From the NCBI GenBank assembly GCA_040954595.2, contig CM082577.2, forward strand, positions 12,028,001-12,092,000: a DNA stretch of 64,000 nucleotides, read 5' to 3'. The notes beneath the pieces were generated by a model. That model was not told where the DNA came from. It was given only the letters and a program-made list of their open reading frames with translations, and did no database searches. The position numbers were made by a program, and so were the translations under genes. Positions 10,901-22,600 of the stretch are shown one piece after another. The stretch comes from Balanoglossus misakiensis. Taxonomy: Eukaryota > Hemichordata. Position 1 is the stretch's first letter; each line of letters opens with the position of its first letter.

Positions 10901-13900
10901 GAGGTGGCTCTCCATACCAAGACTCTCTCTCGTAACCTCAGAAACGACCTGCTCATCGCAGCAAAGGGGGAGATACACAACCCGGCTGACCTGCTGTATG
11001 CTGTTGCGCTGTATTATCGACTCGTAAAGGGGAGGCGCGATGAAGCACTTGTACTCTACAAGAAAGCGTTAGAAGTAGAAACCATCCTCGGCACGGCACT
11101 CGATAGCCAAAAACGAAACTTTCAAATTGCTTATGGTGAGTTTATACAGTATTTTTTTCAAATAGTACTGTTTTACGTCACTCTGTTTTTATCATATTCT
11201 CGAATACGTTGTTCTGTAGAAACAAAACCAAGAGTCTAAAGACATAACATCGCCAGAATATTACAAATCATAACGTTTCACCATTTTCTCATGGTACGGA
11301 CGCTAAATGTTTTTGTCAGTAAAAATCTCTACTTACAGTGATTTATTTCACTCCAGCTCACTTTCAGCTTGGCAGAGTTCTGATGGAACTTGATAATAAG
11401 GAGAAAGCTCTCCAGCATCTTGAACAGGCGGAAGACCACTACAGAAAGAGCTGCAGCTCCGAAGAAAAATTTGATGCAGATGTAAAATTGGCAAAGTGTT
11501 AGTATAGTGTCATGCCATTCGGATAATTGTTAGTGTTAGAAGCAGATGTATGTTAAGTACCTAAATGCTGTAATGTAACACCGCCTTTGCATGTCACAGT
11601 CTTCTTCTCGCACTCCTGGCACGCTGAGAGTGTGGGATCAGAGTGTGAGAACAAATCGATCCCACACTCTCACTTAATTTTGTCCAACACAGACTAGTGT
11701 GGGACAGAAAATCCCAACTCGTGTGAGAAATATGATCCTAAACCCAATGTATCTTTTGGGTTGACATTTTTATGATCCACAGTGTACAATATACAAGCGA
11801 TGGCCCTTGAAGGAGGATACGCGAGGGACTACAACAAGCCCATTCCCGACGAAAGCACCGTGAATGAAATTGAAGGCAAATTCCAGACGGCAATCAAAAT
11901 TTGTCAAAAACACTACAAGAATGAACCAGGAAAATGGACGGCCATAGGTATGCAAGTATAATATATTCTTGTTATTTTATAACTGCACATTAACGGGCAA
12001 GGAACTACCATTACAGCTCTCTATATACAAACCATCATGGCATCTGTACATTTGTGTATACCATAATCACCGTTTTGAGCGAACTGCGATCATTCCGCTC
12101 TCTTGATTGCTATTTCAGCCATGCATGAATATGCAGTTTTTCTCCGCCGAAAGGAGCCAGTTGACAAAGGCAAAATAGAGACACTGTTTCGGGAGTCCCT
12201 GGAAATGAAGAAGAAGGTTTGGGGATCCAAAGATAATGGCAACCATATAAGCATTGCGATTGGTGAGTGTAAACTTTGCAACATAAAATTCGTGTAATGA
12301 AATATTAATGACGACGGAAAACGTACTTATAACATACGAGATAGATTGTTGTTCATCAGAGATGGTTCCAAAATGACGTACTGTAAATGGATATCTTTGT
12401 TTAAAGGAATGACTGACCTTGCTGTGTTTTATCTCGCGAACGAGGATGCCAGTAAATACGAAGAAGCTGAAGGCCTCTTGACAAAGGCACTGAAGATCAA
12501 AGAGTGTGTTCTGTCCCACTATGAGCAATTCGACAGCTGGCAGATAGGTACTTCAATTTGTTTCACTGACAATAACCTTTGAAATCATGTATAGCGTTAT
12601 AGGTTGATCAGCACCGACTTACTGCGGCACGTTTCAGTCATGACTTGCAAAGCTGACCATGTATTTGTAACATTTGAATGAGAAAAAAATGAATGCTTAA
12701 AACAAACATTGATTGAAGTTATTTGTAAGTTTTGTCTTTTCAAAACGTTGATTGTGTCAACTCAACTGCGTTGGAAGTGTTAAATGCGAATCGTTATTGA
12801 CGAATTTAGTCGTATAATTTCAGTTGTACATAAAAAGTACCCCTTGACTGTAAAACTGGCCACACATTACTGCTAAATCATCCATTCTGCAGATTTACCG
12901 ATATCCGTCCGGTTAAGTGTCTGTATTCTACTTTAGTTTTCTTTTTTTGCCTTTCGGGGACGCAATATTGGTGTTTCAAATTGTGTTCATACATACTCTT
13001 CAGTTAAAGGGACAAAGTCTATCTCTCGCTGCCATTTTCCCATCAATTATGTTTTATACAATACACACTGACTGTTTACTAGTATGTTATACTACATGTG
13101 GATATAGTGAATCAACGTTCAATCACACACAACTTCCATCCTATTTGTAAGATATGAGAGTAAACATCTCGCTAAAATGAATAAATGGTAAACACCGATT
13201 ATTCATTTTGGCGAGTTTTTCACTCTCGTGTCTACAAGTGGGATTGAAGTTGTATGTGGTTGGACGTTGATTCACTATATATCCACATGTAGAATAACAT
13301 GAACGGTGTCTTGTATCAAACATAATTAATGGAAAAGGGGCAGCGAGAGAGAGACTTTGTCCCTTTAAAAAGACTAGTATAAAATGAGGTGGCAAATTAT
13401 TTTTCAGTATCTTCAAATGTCTTTATCATGTCATTCAATTTCAGGAGTCTATTTTCTTATTCGACTATACATGCTACTGGGAAACGACGAGGAAAAGACA
13501 AAATACGAAAACCTACTGAAAGAAAAATCGGAGAAAGCATTCGAGGAGGAATTTGCATCCAGAGACTTAGGGAAGGGTACGTACAACTTCTTCAGTCTGT
13601 TTGCAAATCATGTAGCTCTCTTATTAGGTCCCATTTGTATAGGTATATACCAGTGGGACCTTATAGGATCGGTTGCGTCTGTATGTATGTATGTATGTAT
13701 GTATGTATGGATGGATGGATGGATGTCTGTATGTCCGTCCACATCAAAAACTTGAAAACCGCTGCACGTATAACCTCGATATTTGGTGTGTAGATGCATG
13801 CTGGGCTGTAGATGGGAGTTTGTTCGAACGAAGTTGTCATTGCCAAAAATATGCAAATTAGCTGGTTACTTAGTTGGCTGATTATTTGGTAGGATGATTG

Positions 13901-13993
13901 GTTGTTTGGCTGTGGTGTTTGAAGAAACTAACTATGCTGACATCTTTCCCTCTCCTTGCAGCTTTCCCACCGGATCCCATGATGTGGGCTTAA
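4982..13993 (+). CDS. Membrane-anchored STAND NTPase: TM, coiled coil, NB-ARC, TPR repeats
   Basis: Fifteen exons: 4982-5054, 5423-5482, 6187-6222, 6398-6436, 7105-7143, 7734-7823, 8489-8628, 9287-9427, 9635-11135, 11357-11497, 11783-11947, 12119-12262, 12407-12547, 13445-13576, 13962-13993. All borders have AG/GT signals. The spliced frame is 2874 nt with no internal stop, giving 957 residues, which is strong internal support. The ATG begins a hydrophobic segment (YTLVITLAVIIFFYWFF, residues ~4-20), followed by a charged coiled-coil region to ~85 made of several 36-60-nt exons. The P-loop GLAGCGKS is at ~163-170, Walker B LLVLDNAD at ~239-246, a HIIITSR motif at ~263-269 and GLPLAL at ~347-352. 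This is the NB-ARC/AP-ATPase order. TPR-like helices follow from ~650 to ~930 (for example LLTKALKIKE). Such STAND proteins typically act as ATP-dependent signalling switches in immunity or cell death. The ligand and partners here are unknown. It is a tandem paralog of the gene at 90-452. Confidence 0.88.
11626..11671. repeat. Intronic hairpin
   Basis: GAGAGTGTGGGATC at 11626-11639 pairs with GATCCCACACTCTC at 11658-11671. A partial third copy (GTGTGGGA) follows at ~11697. It lies in the intron 11498-11782 of the STAND gene. Confidence 0.7.
13004..13368. mobile_element. 365-bp foldback MITE flanked by TTAA, in a STAND gene intron
   Basis: The ends read TTAAAGGGACAAAGTCT and its mirror ACTTTGTCCCTTTAA, and inverted arms extend ~150 bp inward to a central hairpin at ~13155-13235. 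TTAA at both ends suggests a piggyBac-type target duplication. It has no transposase ORF, so it is non-autonomous. It sits between exons 12407-12547 and 13445-13576. Confidence 0.75.
13627..13865 (-). repeat. Reverse-oriented 3' fragment of the dispersed element seen at 17.9-19.9 and 52.8-54.4 kb
   Basis: The complement of this segment matches 19625-19862 and 54125-54366, including the CTATACCAATGGGACCTA-like end and the internal 4-bp microsatellite (GTAT/GGAT, 13678-13725). It lies in the last intron of the STAND gene. Confidence 0.75.
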
Positions 13994-14884
13994 TTCATCA
14001 GCGGAGTACCCACCCTTCCGTGGTTTGTGTATCGCCAGACTCTCAAATGTAGGACTCAGTCGTCGAGGAGAGTTTAACACATCCAACAACTCCCTTGGTT
14101 GACATTGCCAGCAGTGCCGGGTTGATATTTAGTGCTCCTGTCTGAGCACTGAGGAGAGAGTCTTTGATCTTGCCAAACGTTAGAAATTATGGTCAAACTG
14201 CTAATGAACTTGTATTGATATCTAACAATGTTAGCATACACTGATGATTTGTGTCGTGAAAATTTTTGTTTTGTACATTTTTTGCTCAATGCCGCATTCA
14301 TTTAGTACTAGATTATGAGAGTAACTGACAGGTTGAATATTGTTCGTTTGAATTCATTACTGTGAAATTACATTTTCAGATATAACGCTTCAGAGCAGTG
14401 CCTGTAAAATACAGTGTCTACGAAATAGTAGAAAGGACGATATTAGTGTGTCCCTTTTTAGTTGTAAACGTTTATCTTGACATTACAATTTCAATCTTGG
14501 TGGATAAGCATATTTTACACTCTCGCATTGACAGGATTTGTCCTTGATTTTAAGATGACGTATTTTGGAACGATTTCTTATGCAAAACCAACAGCCTTGA
14601 CTATAGTTTGTCTATTTCCACATATACAATCTAAACGTCCATCCGTCCCCAATACTTCATAATAAGACACGCCACTCAACACATTTAAATACAGGTCAGC
14701 AATCAATAGCCTGTGTATGATAAGCATTGTACAGATCGACAAACAGTCTGATAAGCTACGCAAACAGTGATCACCAGTTACGGCAAACATGTTTGAGACT
14801 TTGGCTCCTTTGACATGACCAGATGAATTCTTTTGAGTGATATATGTTTAAGTTGGAAATATCAAAACACGTATTATTCTATGA

Positions 14885-14890
14885 AATAAA
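14885..14890 (+). terminator. Candidate poly(A) signal for the STAND gene
   Basis: AATAAA about 890 bases after the TAA at 13991-13993, the first canonical hexamer I noticed downstream. It would imply a long 3' UTR. Confidence 0.3.
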
Positions 14891-15047
14891 AGAAACAAGG
14901 GCATCGACAGTATGATGTAAGCAACTAATTGTTTTTGAGTTTCACTGATGAGAACTCGGCGCGCCTCTTATCTCTTGTAGTGGATCCAATCGCTCACCAT
15001 GACGAAATGTAATCGATATTTTTGGCTTGGGTGTACACGACGCGACG

Positions 15048-15365
15048 AGAGAGAGAGAGCGCGCGCGCGCGCGACAGCGAGAGAGAGAGAGAGCGACAGC
15101 GAGAGAGAGAGAGAGGGGGGGGAAGCGACAGCGAGAGAGAGAGAGGGAGGGAAAGCGACAGCGAGAGAGAGCGACAGCAAGAGAGAGAGAGAGAGCGACA
15201 GCGAGAGAGAGAGAGCGAGAGAGAGAGAGCGACAGCGAGAGAGAGAGAGAGAGAGAGGGGGGAAGCGACAGCGAGAGAGAGAGAGAGAGAGAGGAAGCGA
15301 CAGCGAGAGAGAGGGAAGCGACAGCGAGAGAGAGAGCGACAGCAAGAGAGAGAGAGAGAGCGACA

Positions 15366-15396
<31 letters not shown>

Positions 15397-15475
15397 GCGA
15401 CAGCAAGAGAGAGAGAGAGAGGGGGGGAAGCGACAGCGAGAGAGAGAGCGACAGCGAGAGAGAGAGAGAGCGACA

Positions 15476-15506
<31 letters not shown>

Positions 15507-15680
15507 GCGACAGCAAGAGAGAGAGAGAGAGAGGGGGGGGGGAAGCGACAGCGAGAGAGAGGGAAGCGACAGCGAGAGAGAGAGCGACAGCGAGAGAGAG
15601 AGAGAGAGCGACAGCGAGAGAGAGAGAGAGGGGGGAGCGACAGCGAGAGAGAGAGAAAGAGAGTGAGTGAGAGAGAAAGC

Positions 15681-15734
<54 letters not shown>

Positions 15735-15735
15735 T
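15048..15735. repeat. ~690-bp polypurine GA satellite with GCGACAGCGAGA-type units
   Basis: The + strand is almost entirely G and A, with regularly interspersed GCGACAGC words between (GA)n runs of varying length. Long open frames exist in five or more frames because the repeat lacks stops. The encoded RE/SE or SL/LS strings are artefacts. It lies ~1 kb after the STAND gene stop. Confidence 0.95.
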
Positions 15736-16170
15736 TGGTAAAGTGTGTCATTTGAAACTGCCATCAGTATTGCCTCAGTTTATAGCAATACATTTCACTG
15801 GTCGTACAACGGCGGGCCACGAATAACTCGAAAAGGTATTCCGGTGCTCGTCATGCTATTTTCGCACTTGGTTCTATTTTGATGGAACAAGCTGAAATAA
15901 CTCTGATTGGTGATTGGTTCTTGTTTGCAAAATCGATGGTGTTCGTGTTTTGTTTTGTAATTTTTAAAGAAGTATACATTCATCTGCGCGTGCATATAAC
16001 TGTCGGTTCAATATTTAAAAGCCAACGACGAATGGGTAAGTGGATGCGTTTGTTTATTTATTTATTTTCTGGTAATTGTCTGAAAATCTCCTCAAACCGA
16101 CAAATTGCATGGTTTCCCTGTTTTTTATATTTTCCATATGGTAATGTTCTGGAGTATGCTTTCTGCTGCA

Positions 16171-16205
16171 GAAGAGAAACACTTGAATTATTTGTCAACA
16201 CTTGG
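16171..16205 (+). other. Possible 5' untranslated exon of the cysteine-rich gene
   Basis: A short segment sits between a good acceptor (TTTCTGCTGCAG) and donor (GTGAGTTT). An earlier donor-like GGTAAGTGG lies at ~16035. The next acceptor, TTTTTTACAG, ends at 16447, 11 bases before the ATG at 16459. No coding frame joins through it, so it would be 5' UTR. Confidence 0.35.
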
Positions 16206-16458
16206 TGAGTTTGGGGTTTGCTGTGCACGGTCCATTCTGTCATAAAATTAATTCTAAAAAATAAAAATGAAACAAATGAATAATTAATTAACGATATTTA
16301 AATCTAAATGAACTATCACACGATCGAGTTTTGATCAGTACGTACATACGTGCGTGATCATGGCTTGAAATGGAGTCTAACATATTTTGTTTTTTCATGC
16401 ACGCACATCTTGAATAGAGGCATCACGTATTTTCTATTTTTTTACAGGTCAACACGCC

Positions 16459-17606
16459 ATGAGGTTGTTGCTGGTCGTCTCGACGCTTCTGGCCGTCGTG
16501 CACTGTAGTTTCGAAGCCAGCCATCCGTTTCGTTCAAAGCCATGGGTTTGTACGACTTCCAAAGTCAAGGGATACGACGACACCATATTTGATATTATAT
16601 CAACTCACGGCGTTGAGTGTTTCGAAGAGATAATGGTGTTACCGGACGCACTGGAGAAAGAGACGCCGATTTACACTGCCAAGTTCGTGAAAGTTGTTGG
16701 TAGTTATATCGGACCAACAAATACATACAGAAGCGTAAGCATTGTGAGTGACAAGTTGGACACAGCCGCGATAAACATGGTAAATATATACAATTTTAAG
16801 CGAACGGGGAGTTTAGTTGCAACTCTGAGTTTCACACGTCGATCACAGTCCCTCCTGTATTGACAACAAAACGTTGCTTCTTTTTCGCGCAGGGAACCAG
16901 GATATCTGACGACGAATCTGTCATAGAGTGTTTAGATTGTACAGTTAGCGTCTATACCGAGAGAAGACTCGCTGAAACGTGCAAAGACATGAACGTAAGT
17001 TTAGCCCAAATAAAAAATATATGTTGTTGCGATTACCCGACCTACCCTAATTTTAGCCCGCCGACCCTAAACTTTTTAGAGCTCTGTACACCGGAAGTAA
17101 AAGAACTATGACATCATTCTACACTACGGTGCCCAAAGATATATAACAAATTGCAAAATAAAAAAAAATCCCTACCTACCTACCTTATTTTTGAAAGCCA
17201 TGTACACTGTTATCGAACCAGCACATATTTTTTGGCCTTAATTAATCAAAGGTCCACTATCTGTAACTTTTGATTATTCTCTCGGTGTTTTCATTCTGTG
17301 TAATATGTTTGCCTGGAACACAACCTTCTGACTTTGGAATTCTGTCATCTTTTGGGAGCGTTGTATTTCCCACGCTACGCTACAAAAATATTGTGAAAAA
17401 ATCATAATGGTGAAAATTGAATTTTTTTATTATTATATTTTAATATTTAGATATGTCCCGAGAAACTCTCCCAGGTACTCTACTGGAATCCTCCAGGAAA
17501 TGTCACCTTTTCTGTCAACGTTGAGTACTGTGCCTACAGAGGTTCTGAAGACACCTACAGTTACTTCTGCAAGTTCTATCACCCTGAACATGATTTGGAG
17601 TTATAG
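16459..17606 (+). CDS. Secreted cysteine-rich protein of unknown family, 192 aa
   Basis: Three exons, 16459-16779, 16893-16994 and 17451-17606, all join in phase 0 with GT-AG borders and end in TAG. The N-terminus MRLLLVVSTLLAVVHC is a typical signal peptide. The mature part has eight cysteines: WVC, VEC, ECLDC, ETC, NICPEK, EYC and YFC. There is one NVT glycosylation site in the last exon. No second membrane segment is seen, so secretion is likely. I do not recognise the fold. The last exon is closely matched by the lone exon at 43953-44126, so this is a small gene family. It lies 2.5 kb after the STAND gene on the same strand. A functional link is speculation. Confidence 0.75.
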
Positions 17607-17852
17607 ACTGCACCGCGTGCAATTGATCATGTCGAAAGACACACCTTTTCATCCAACTCTATCAGTAATTGAGGTGACGGTCTGTAGGGACCTCTTGTTT
17701 TCTCTTTATTTGGGATGGTGCTGTTTTAACACTTTATTGGTACTTGCGAGGTTATCAGTTCTTTGCGTCGATTCGTGATGATCGCACCCTTACAACTTGC
17801 ATTTCAGCATGAACTGTGACAATAACACTCGGCATCTCAGGTTGCCTCTTAT

Positions 17853-17858
17853 AATAAA
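17853..17858 (+). terminator. Poly(A) signal of the cysteine-rich gene
   Basis: AATAAA ~250 bases after the TAG at 17604-17606, immediately before the dispersed element starting at ~17866. Confidence 0.55.
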
Positions 17859-17865
17859 AATAACG

Positions 17866-19866
17866 TCAAGGACACTGTGGTCCCATTTGAGGATTATGCG
17901 GAAACAGTGACACACCAGAAAAAAAATTACAGGTGACATTGCAAGCAGATATGATCTTACGATATAGAAATATGGAATTTAAAAAAAATTAACAAGGAAC
18001 ATGCCCAATAAACTGTCATGTGTCATGGCAGTCTTACAAGTGGTGCTAGAAAAAAAATTGACCAAAAATTGTCTGTACAAACACATATGAGAAGCAACTT
18101 CTTTCAGTCAGCCCTGGAACAGACAGACAGACACACACTGACCTGCCACTGGTGATTAAAAATTTAATAGCCGGTGGTCTCTGTAACAGCTGGCCTATTA
18201 AAGTTATGTAAACATGTTTAAGTTGGGGGTCAACAAGCAGTTTCACAGAAAATATTTGTTCAAAAGTGGCAAAAACACAAATATGCAAATATCACCAAAA
18301 TTGTACAATATCTTCAATCACTACAAGGAAAATGCTGCCAAAGTTCAATGCAATATGACAAGCGGCTTCAGAGAAAAATATAGCTGCAAGCAGCAATAGC
18401 GGGCCCAAGCCAACATAGCACATATCAACATAGCAATAAGCATATCTGCTCTGGATGCCAAGATATGGTAAAGTAGGTCAAAGGTCTAGTCCCAACAATC
18501 CAAACTCCAAGTCTGTACCTGCTCTGGATGCCGAGATATAGGAAAGAAGTCAAAGGTCACCTGAGGTCACAAAAAATTTGGGCAAGAAATTTTGACCGTA
18601 TACTGGTCCATGTTCAACAAAACTATAGCCCTATTGGTTAGCCTGGAATTAGGTATGCACATAATTAATGAGATAAGCAGGTGTCACAGGTGACCCCCAT
18701 TTAAGGCTTTTCAATTTTAGTCCCAAACGCCAAGTCTGTACCTGCTCTGGATGCCGAGATATAAGAAAGTAGGTCAAAGGTCACCTGAGGTCATCCAAAA
18801 TTTGGGCAAGAAATTTTGACCCCATACTGATCCATGTTCATTAAGAACAAAACCTCTATTAGTTAGCCCAGAATTAGGTATGTACATAATTAATGAGATG
18901 AGCAGGTGTCACAGGTGACCCCCAATTTGGCTTTTCGATTGTAGTCCCAACCCTCCAAATGCCTAGTCTGTACCTGCTCTAGGTGCTGAGATATAGGAAA
19001 GTAGGTCAAAGGTCACCTGAGGTCACCCAAAATTTGGGCAACAAATGTTGACCCCATACTTGTCCATGTCCCTCAAGAACGAAACCTCTAGCCCTATTTG
19101 TTAGCCCAGAATTAGGTATGCAAATATTTAATGAGTTAAGCAGGTGTTACAGGTGAGCCTAAAATTTTGCCTTTTATTTTGGTCCCATTCTGCTCACTGG
19201 CCAATAGCCAGTCACTGTACAGGACCATTGCACAGACCAGAATTCCACAATAAGACGTGGACATAGCTTAACTATAGAGGTATAAGTAAAGGTATAAATT
19301 AAAAAAAAAATTAATATAACGAAATCGGTCGATTTTTCATAAATTTTTTTTCCTCTTAAAATGATTATCAAATGCTAGGCTTGCTACACACCAAAGTTGG
19401 AGTTGATCGGCCTAACAGATTTTGAAATCACTTTCAGAAATGAAGACTTCTGACCAATAACATGGAAAAATACAAAAAAATGCATAAAAAATAGGAAATC
19501 AATAATATTAGCTCAAAACATACAGGACTGTATGAGGTTGACATAAGGTACATGCATACCAATTTTCAAATCAATATGACCAGTGGTTGTTGAGTTTTTG
19601 AGTTTTGACCAAGTTCACATTTTCCCAGCTAATTTGCATATTTTTGGCAATGACAACTTCATTTGAACAAACTCCCATCTACAGCCCTGCCTTCATCTAC
19701 ACACCAAATATCAAGGTCATATGCGCAGCGGTTTTCAGGTTTTTGATGTGGACGGACATACAGACATACATACATACATCCATACATACATACATACATA
19801 CATACAGACGCAACCAATCCCATATGGTCCCATGGTATATATGCCTATACCAATGGGACCTAATAT
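17866..19866 (+). mobile_element. Dispersed repeat element with internal ~240-bp units (copy 1)
   Basis: It begins with GTCAAGGACACTGTGGTCCC, shared with 52759-52850, and ends with a 4-bp CATA/CATC microsatellite and CTATACCAATGGGACCTA, shared with 54366. Internal units start with CTGTACCTGCTCTGGATGCC (~18450-19165, partly degenerate) and carry AGGTCA half-sites. Compared with copy 2 it has ~440 bp extra at 17955-18390. I see no transposase or polymerase ORF. The class is unknown. Confidence 0.8.
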
Positions 19867-20733
19867 AAAATAAAATAAACATACTGCAAAAAAAAAAAAA
19901 AACAGGTAGTGTGGTTGTTAATGACAGTATTTGCCCAGCATTTCTGTAAAACCCAGTTCAGTTCCCGAAGCCACTTCAATTCATTTCATTTCACGGAGAC
20001 CCTGAAAGATGCGATTTTGGTTGTGCTTGGACCAGTCGTCTAGTCGTGTGTTTGTTTAAAAACATTACATTCATCCACAAATCCTTGAAATTGGACAATT
20101 CTTACATGTAGAATGAACGAAGCAGCCAACCGTAGTGTAGACAGGGCAAGACAGCAACTGAAGATCCTAGTAGCTTAATCAAAATGTAATTTCTTCCTTC
20201 TGAGAATGGGCAGCAACTACATGTAAGCTGTCAGGTTTACAAGACAAACCGTCAAAGGAACTCTTTTATCTCATCCACCATGTGGCTGTTGAATTCTACT
20301 TTTGAATGGTTTCACATGTATGCAACATGACTTGACTTTTTAAGTCCTGTTCATTTTGTACAGGTTTGGTTGTTATAAATTGACTTCTTGTGTCCATTTT
20401 TGTCCGCCAATTTACTTCCCCTTTTTGGGATGAATAAAGAGTGATTGAAATGAACAGAACTGGATTCTCCGTTGAGGAGCCTTGAATTGTGTTACATGTA
20501 AACAGTGATGAGTGTTTAATTTATTGGAGGAAAATGTCTCATGCCAAGTCGGCAGAATTCCAGGGTCATTTCATTTCATCATTTCTATTGTTCATCACCA
20601 ATTTGAAGGTGAGATTTGATCAACAGAGTGATTAATTTTTCATGCGCGACCTTCAGTGTGCTGATTGCGTTTGGAATGTCTTATATAATTTCATGGTGTC
20701 ACACGATCCACAATAAAACACAAGCTATGGTAA
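19867..20733. other. No gene seen
   Basis: AT-rich intergenic DNA. A + strand AATAAA lies at ~20432, but no exon can be tied to it. Confidence 0.5.
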
Positions 20734-21046
20734 TTAAAACTCCATTAGCTGCAACTTCTCGCTATATTTTCAGTAACTTTTTGTGTGTATACTGTAGTTT
20801 CTTGTTCAAATCCCTAAAACATGATGAAGTGCCCAGTACCCAGCTTAATAACACAGCCTACAAGTATAGACAGCATTGTTATTGTGCCAAATTTTAATTC
20901 ATCTGTCAACTATAACAATGGCAGTTGCACACATACAGGCAATGTTGACAAGTGGAGTCCTGGGTTTAACAGGCATGCTGTTTGGAGTAGAACAAGAAAT
21001 CGCATTTGCCAATTCTGGTACACAGAACCAAAATACTGAAATGAAG
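20734..21046. mobile_element. TTAA-type MITE, left ~310 bp (truncated at right)
   Basis: It starts TTAAAACTCCATTAGCTGC and follows the copy at 62943-63298 through the GCATTGTTATTGTGC block and the ACAATGGCAG block to AAAATACTG. The right terminal repeat is absent. Confidence 0.6.
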
Positions 21047-21160
21047 CCAAAAGTTCACCTTTTCACGGCAGTGAGGGCGATTCCGGTAAGGCCATTGCAT
21101 GATCAGTCAATCACCAAGTATTGGTAAGAGACAGAAAACTAGAATGGAACCACAACATAC

Positions 21161-21408
21161 CTGTGAGACCAACCATGAAAATATTGATATAAACAATCCA
21201 CTTAGTGTCCACCTCGTCTCTCACCGCATGATATTCTCTGAAAAAGTCTCTCAGTCCCTCAATCAAGATCCACATTCCATAATTCAAGCCAATGCAGAAT
21301 AACGTCACAATGATATTACAGACGACGATCACATATCTCCACCAGTCAGGGGGGCCGTCCGGGTGCTCTGTCCAACAAGACTTCAGCAAACTTTTGACAA
21401 ACATTCTG
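21161..21408 (-). CDS. Exon of a membrane protein (possibly of the gene at 23679-25239)
   Basis: On the minus strand, an acceptor (CTCAACAG or CAGCAG) precedes and a GTATG donor follows a frame containing WWRYVIVVCNIIVTLFCIGL. This is one clear membrane segment, followed by a charged amphipathic stretch (EGLRDFFREYHAVRDEVDTK). Its incoming phase (2) does not match the visible end of exon 23679-23803. Either an exon is missing between them or this is a separate gene. The family is not recognised. Confidence 0.35.
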
Positions 21409-21552
21409 CTGTTGAGATAGAAGAAAAGTTTATGATCCAAAAATCTGTTTGAAAGTATAAGCAGGATATCAGGTTTTATATTTTAGGCTTGCCGCTTCAG
21501 TGGCCATTACACACAGTCACCTATAGGCTATAATCTCAAAAGCTGTACTTAG

Positions 21553-21673
21553 TACCGTACGATATATTACCGGCAGGATGGGTCTTGGAGTAGAAAACTA
21601 TATCGCATTTGGTGCAAGAACAAAAATACTGTCAATAGAGCCAACAGTTACAGCTACCGTAGTGTCCCTTTAA
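21553..21673. mobile_element. TTAA-type MITE, right-end fragment
   Basis: It matches the right end of the copy at 62943-63298 (TGGAGTAGAA, GCATTTGGT, AAAAATACTGT, TGTCCCTTTAA) and ends in TTAA at 21670-21673. Confidence 0.55.
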
Positions 21674-22136
21674 TCATAAGCTGAAGTTTTTGTCTGTTGT
21701 TGGCAGATGGATGGAAAAATCTGTTTTTGTCATCCAACCCCTGACTAAGAAGAATCTTGATCTACAGTGTACTGCAGCTGCATATTTATACAAAACTCTA
21801 TGCCATATAAAAAATTGGTGAATTTCAGAATAAACAATTTGTGAGACAATAATCCGGTTGTCAAAATGTCACATTTTTTTTTGCTTTGAACTAGTTGATA
21901 CTAGGTTGTTTCATATGTACATGTAATCTATTTTCAAACTGAATTAGCATTTTTTTCCACTGAATTTGCTGTAAATTTAATTATTAATTTTAGCTCCCAT
22001 CCTAACCAGCTGAAGGAACGAACACACACACACGGCGGTCAAAGGCCAACCTCACCATAGAGGGAGTTGTTCCCAATCTCACTCAGTATTCATGGCGGCA
22101 TGCATCGGGCATCCAAGGAGGTAAGGTATAGAGCCT

Positions 22137-22153
22137 GGGGGGGGGGGGGGGGG
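22137..22153. repeat. Poly(G) run of 17
   Basis: Seventeen consecutive G. It could form a G-quadruplex and is prone to sequencing-length error. Confidence 0.9.
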
Positions 22154-22600
22154 CTGGATTGTCAGAATAGCTTACGTTCAGACATTTAGCAGCTACTGAG
22201 CTCAAATACTTCATACCTCCAAACTAGCCATAACTTTTTGCCTAAAATTAATAAAGGCACGCATATAGCTAATAGTTATCAGAACAGCAAATTGGAATCT
22301 GCATACTTTTTATCAACATGACAGAATTAAAGTATACATTTTTAAGGTGCGCAGATATTTCCCATGGAGACTGACAAAATATTTCAATCACACAATTACT
22401 GACTTAATAAATATATATTTATTTATTGACTTAAATGCAATACGACAAGCCACAACGGGCTTCACTGTAAATAATACATACATTCTCAAACAAGTTGCTG
22501 TTCAGGATACATAAAAATAAGAGGGAAAAACACACTAACACAGGTTTCTGAAAATACCTGAACTCACACAATTGTTGAAGACAAAATGAGGTATAGGCAG

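Noticed and set aside
12115-12528. 137-codon minus ORF
   Set aside because: It is antisense to two in-frame TPR exons of the STAND gene and has no domain.
13384-13793. Independent ORFs over exon 13445-13576
   Set aside because: They read from intron through the exon into a microsatellite. The spliced STAND gene explains the coding part.
14942-15764. Long ORFs in five or more frames over the GA satellite (SR/SL-rich or RE-rich proteins)
   Set aside because: They arise because (GA)n and GCGACAGC units lack stop codons in most frames. No splice or start context.
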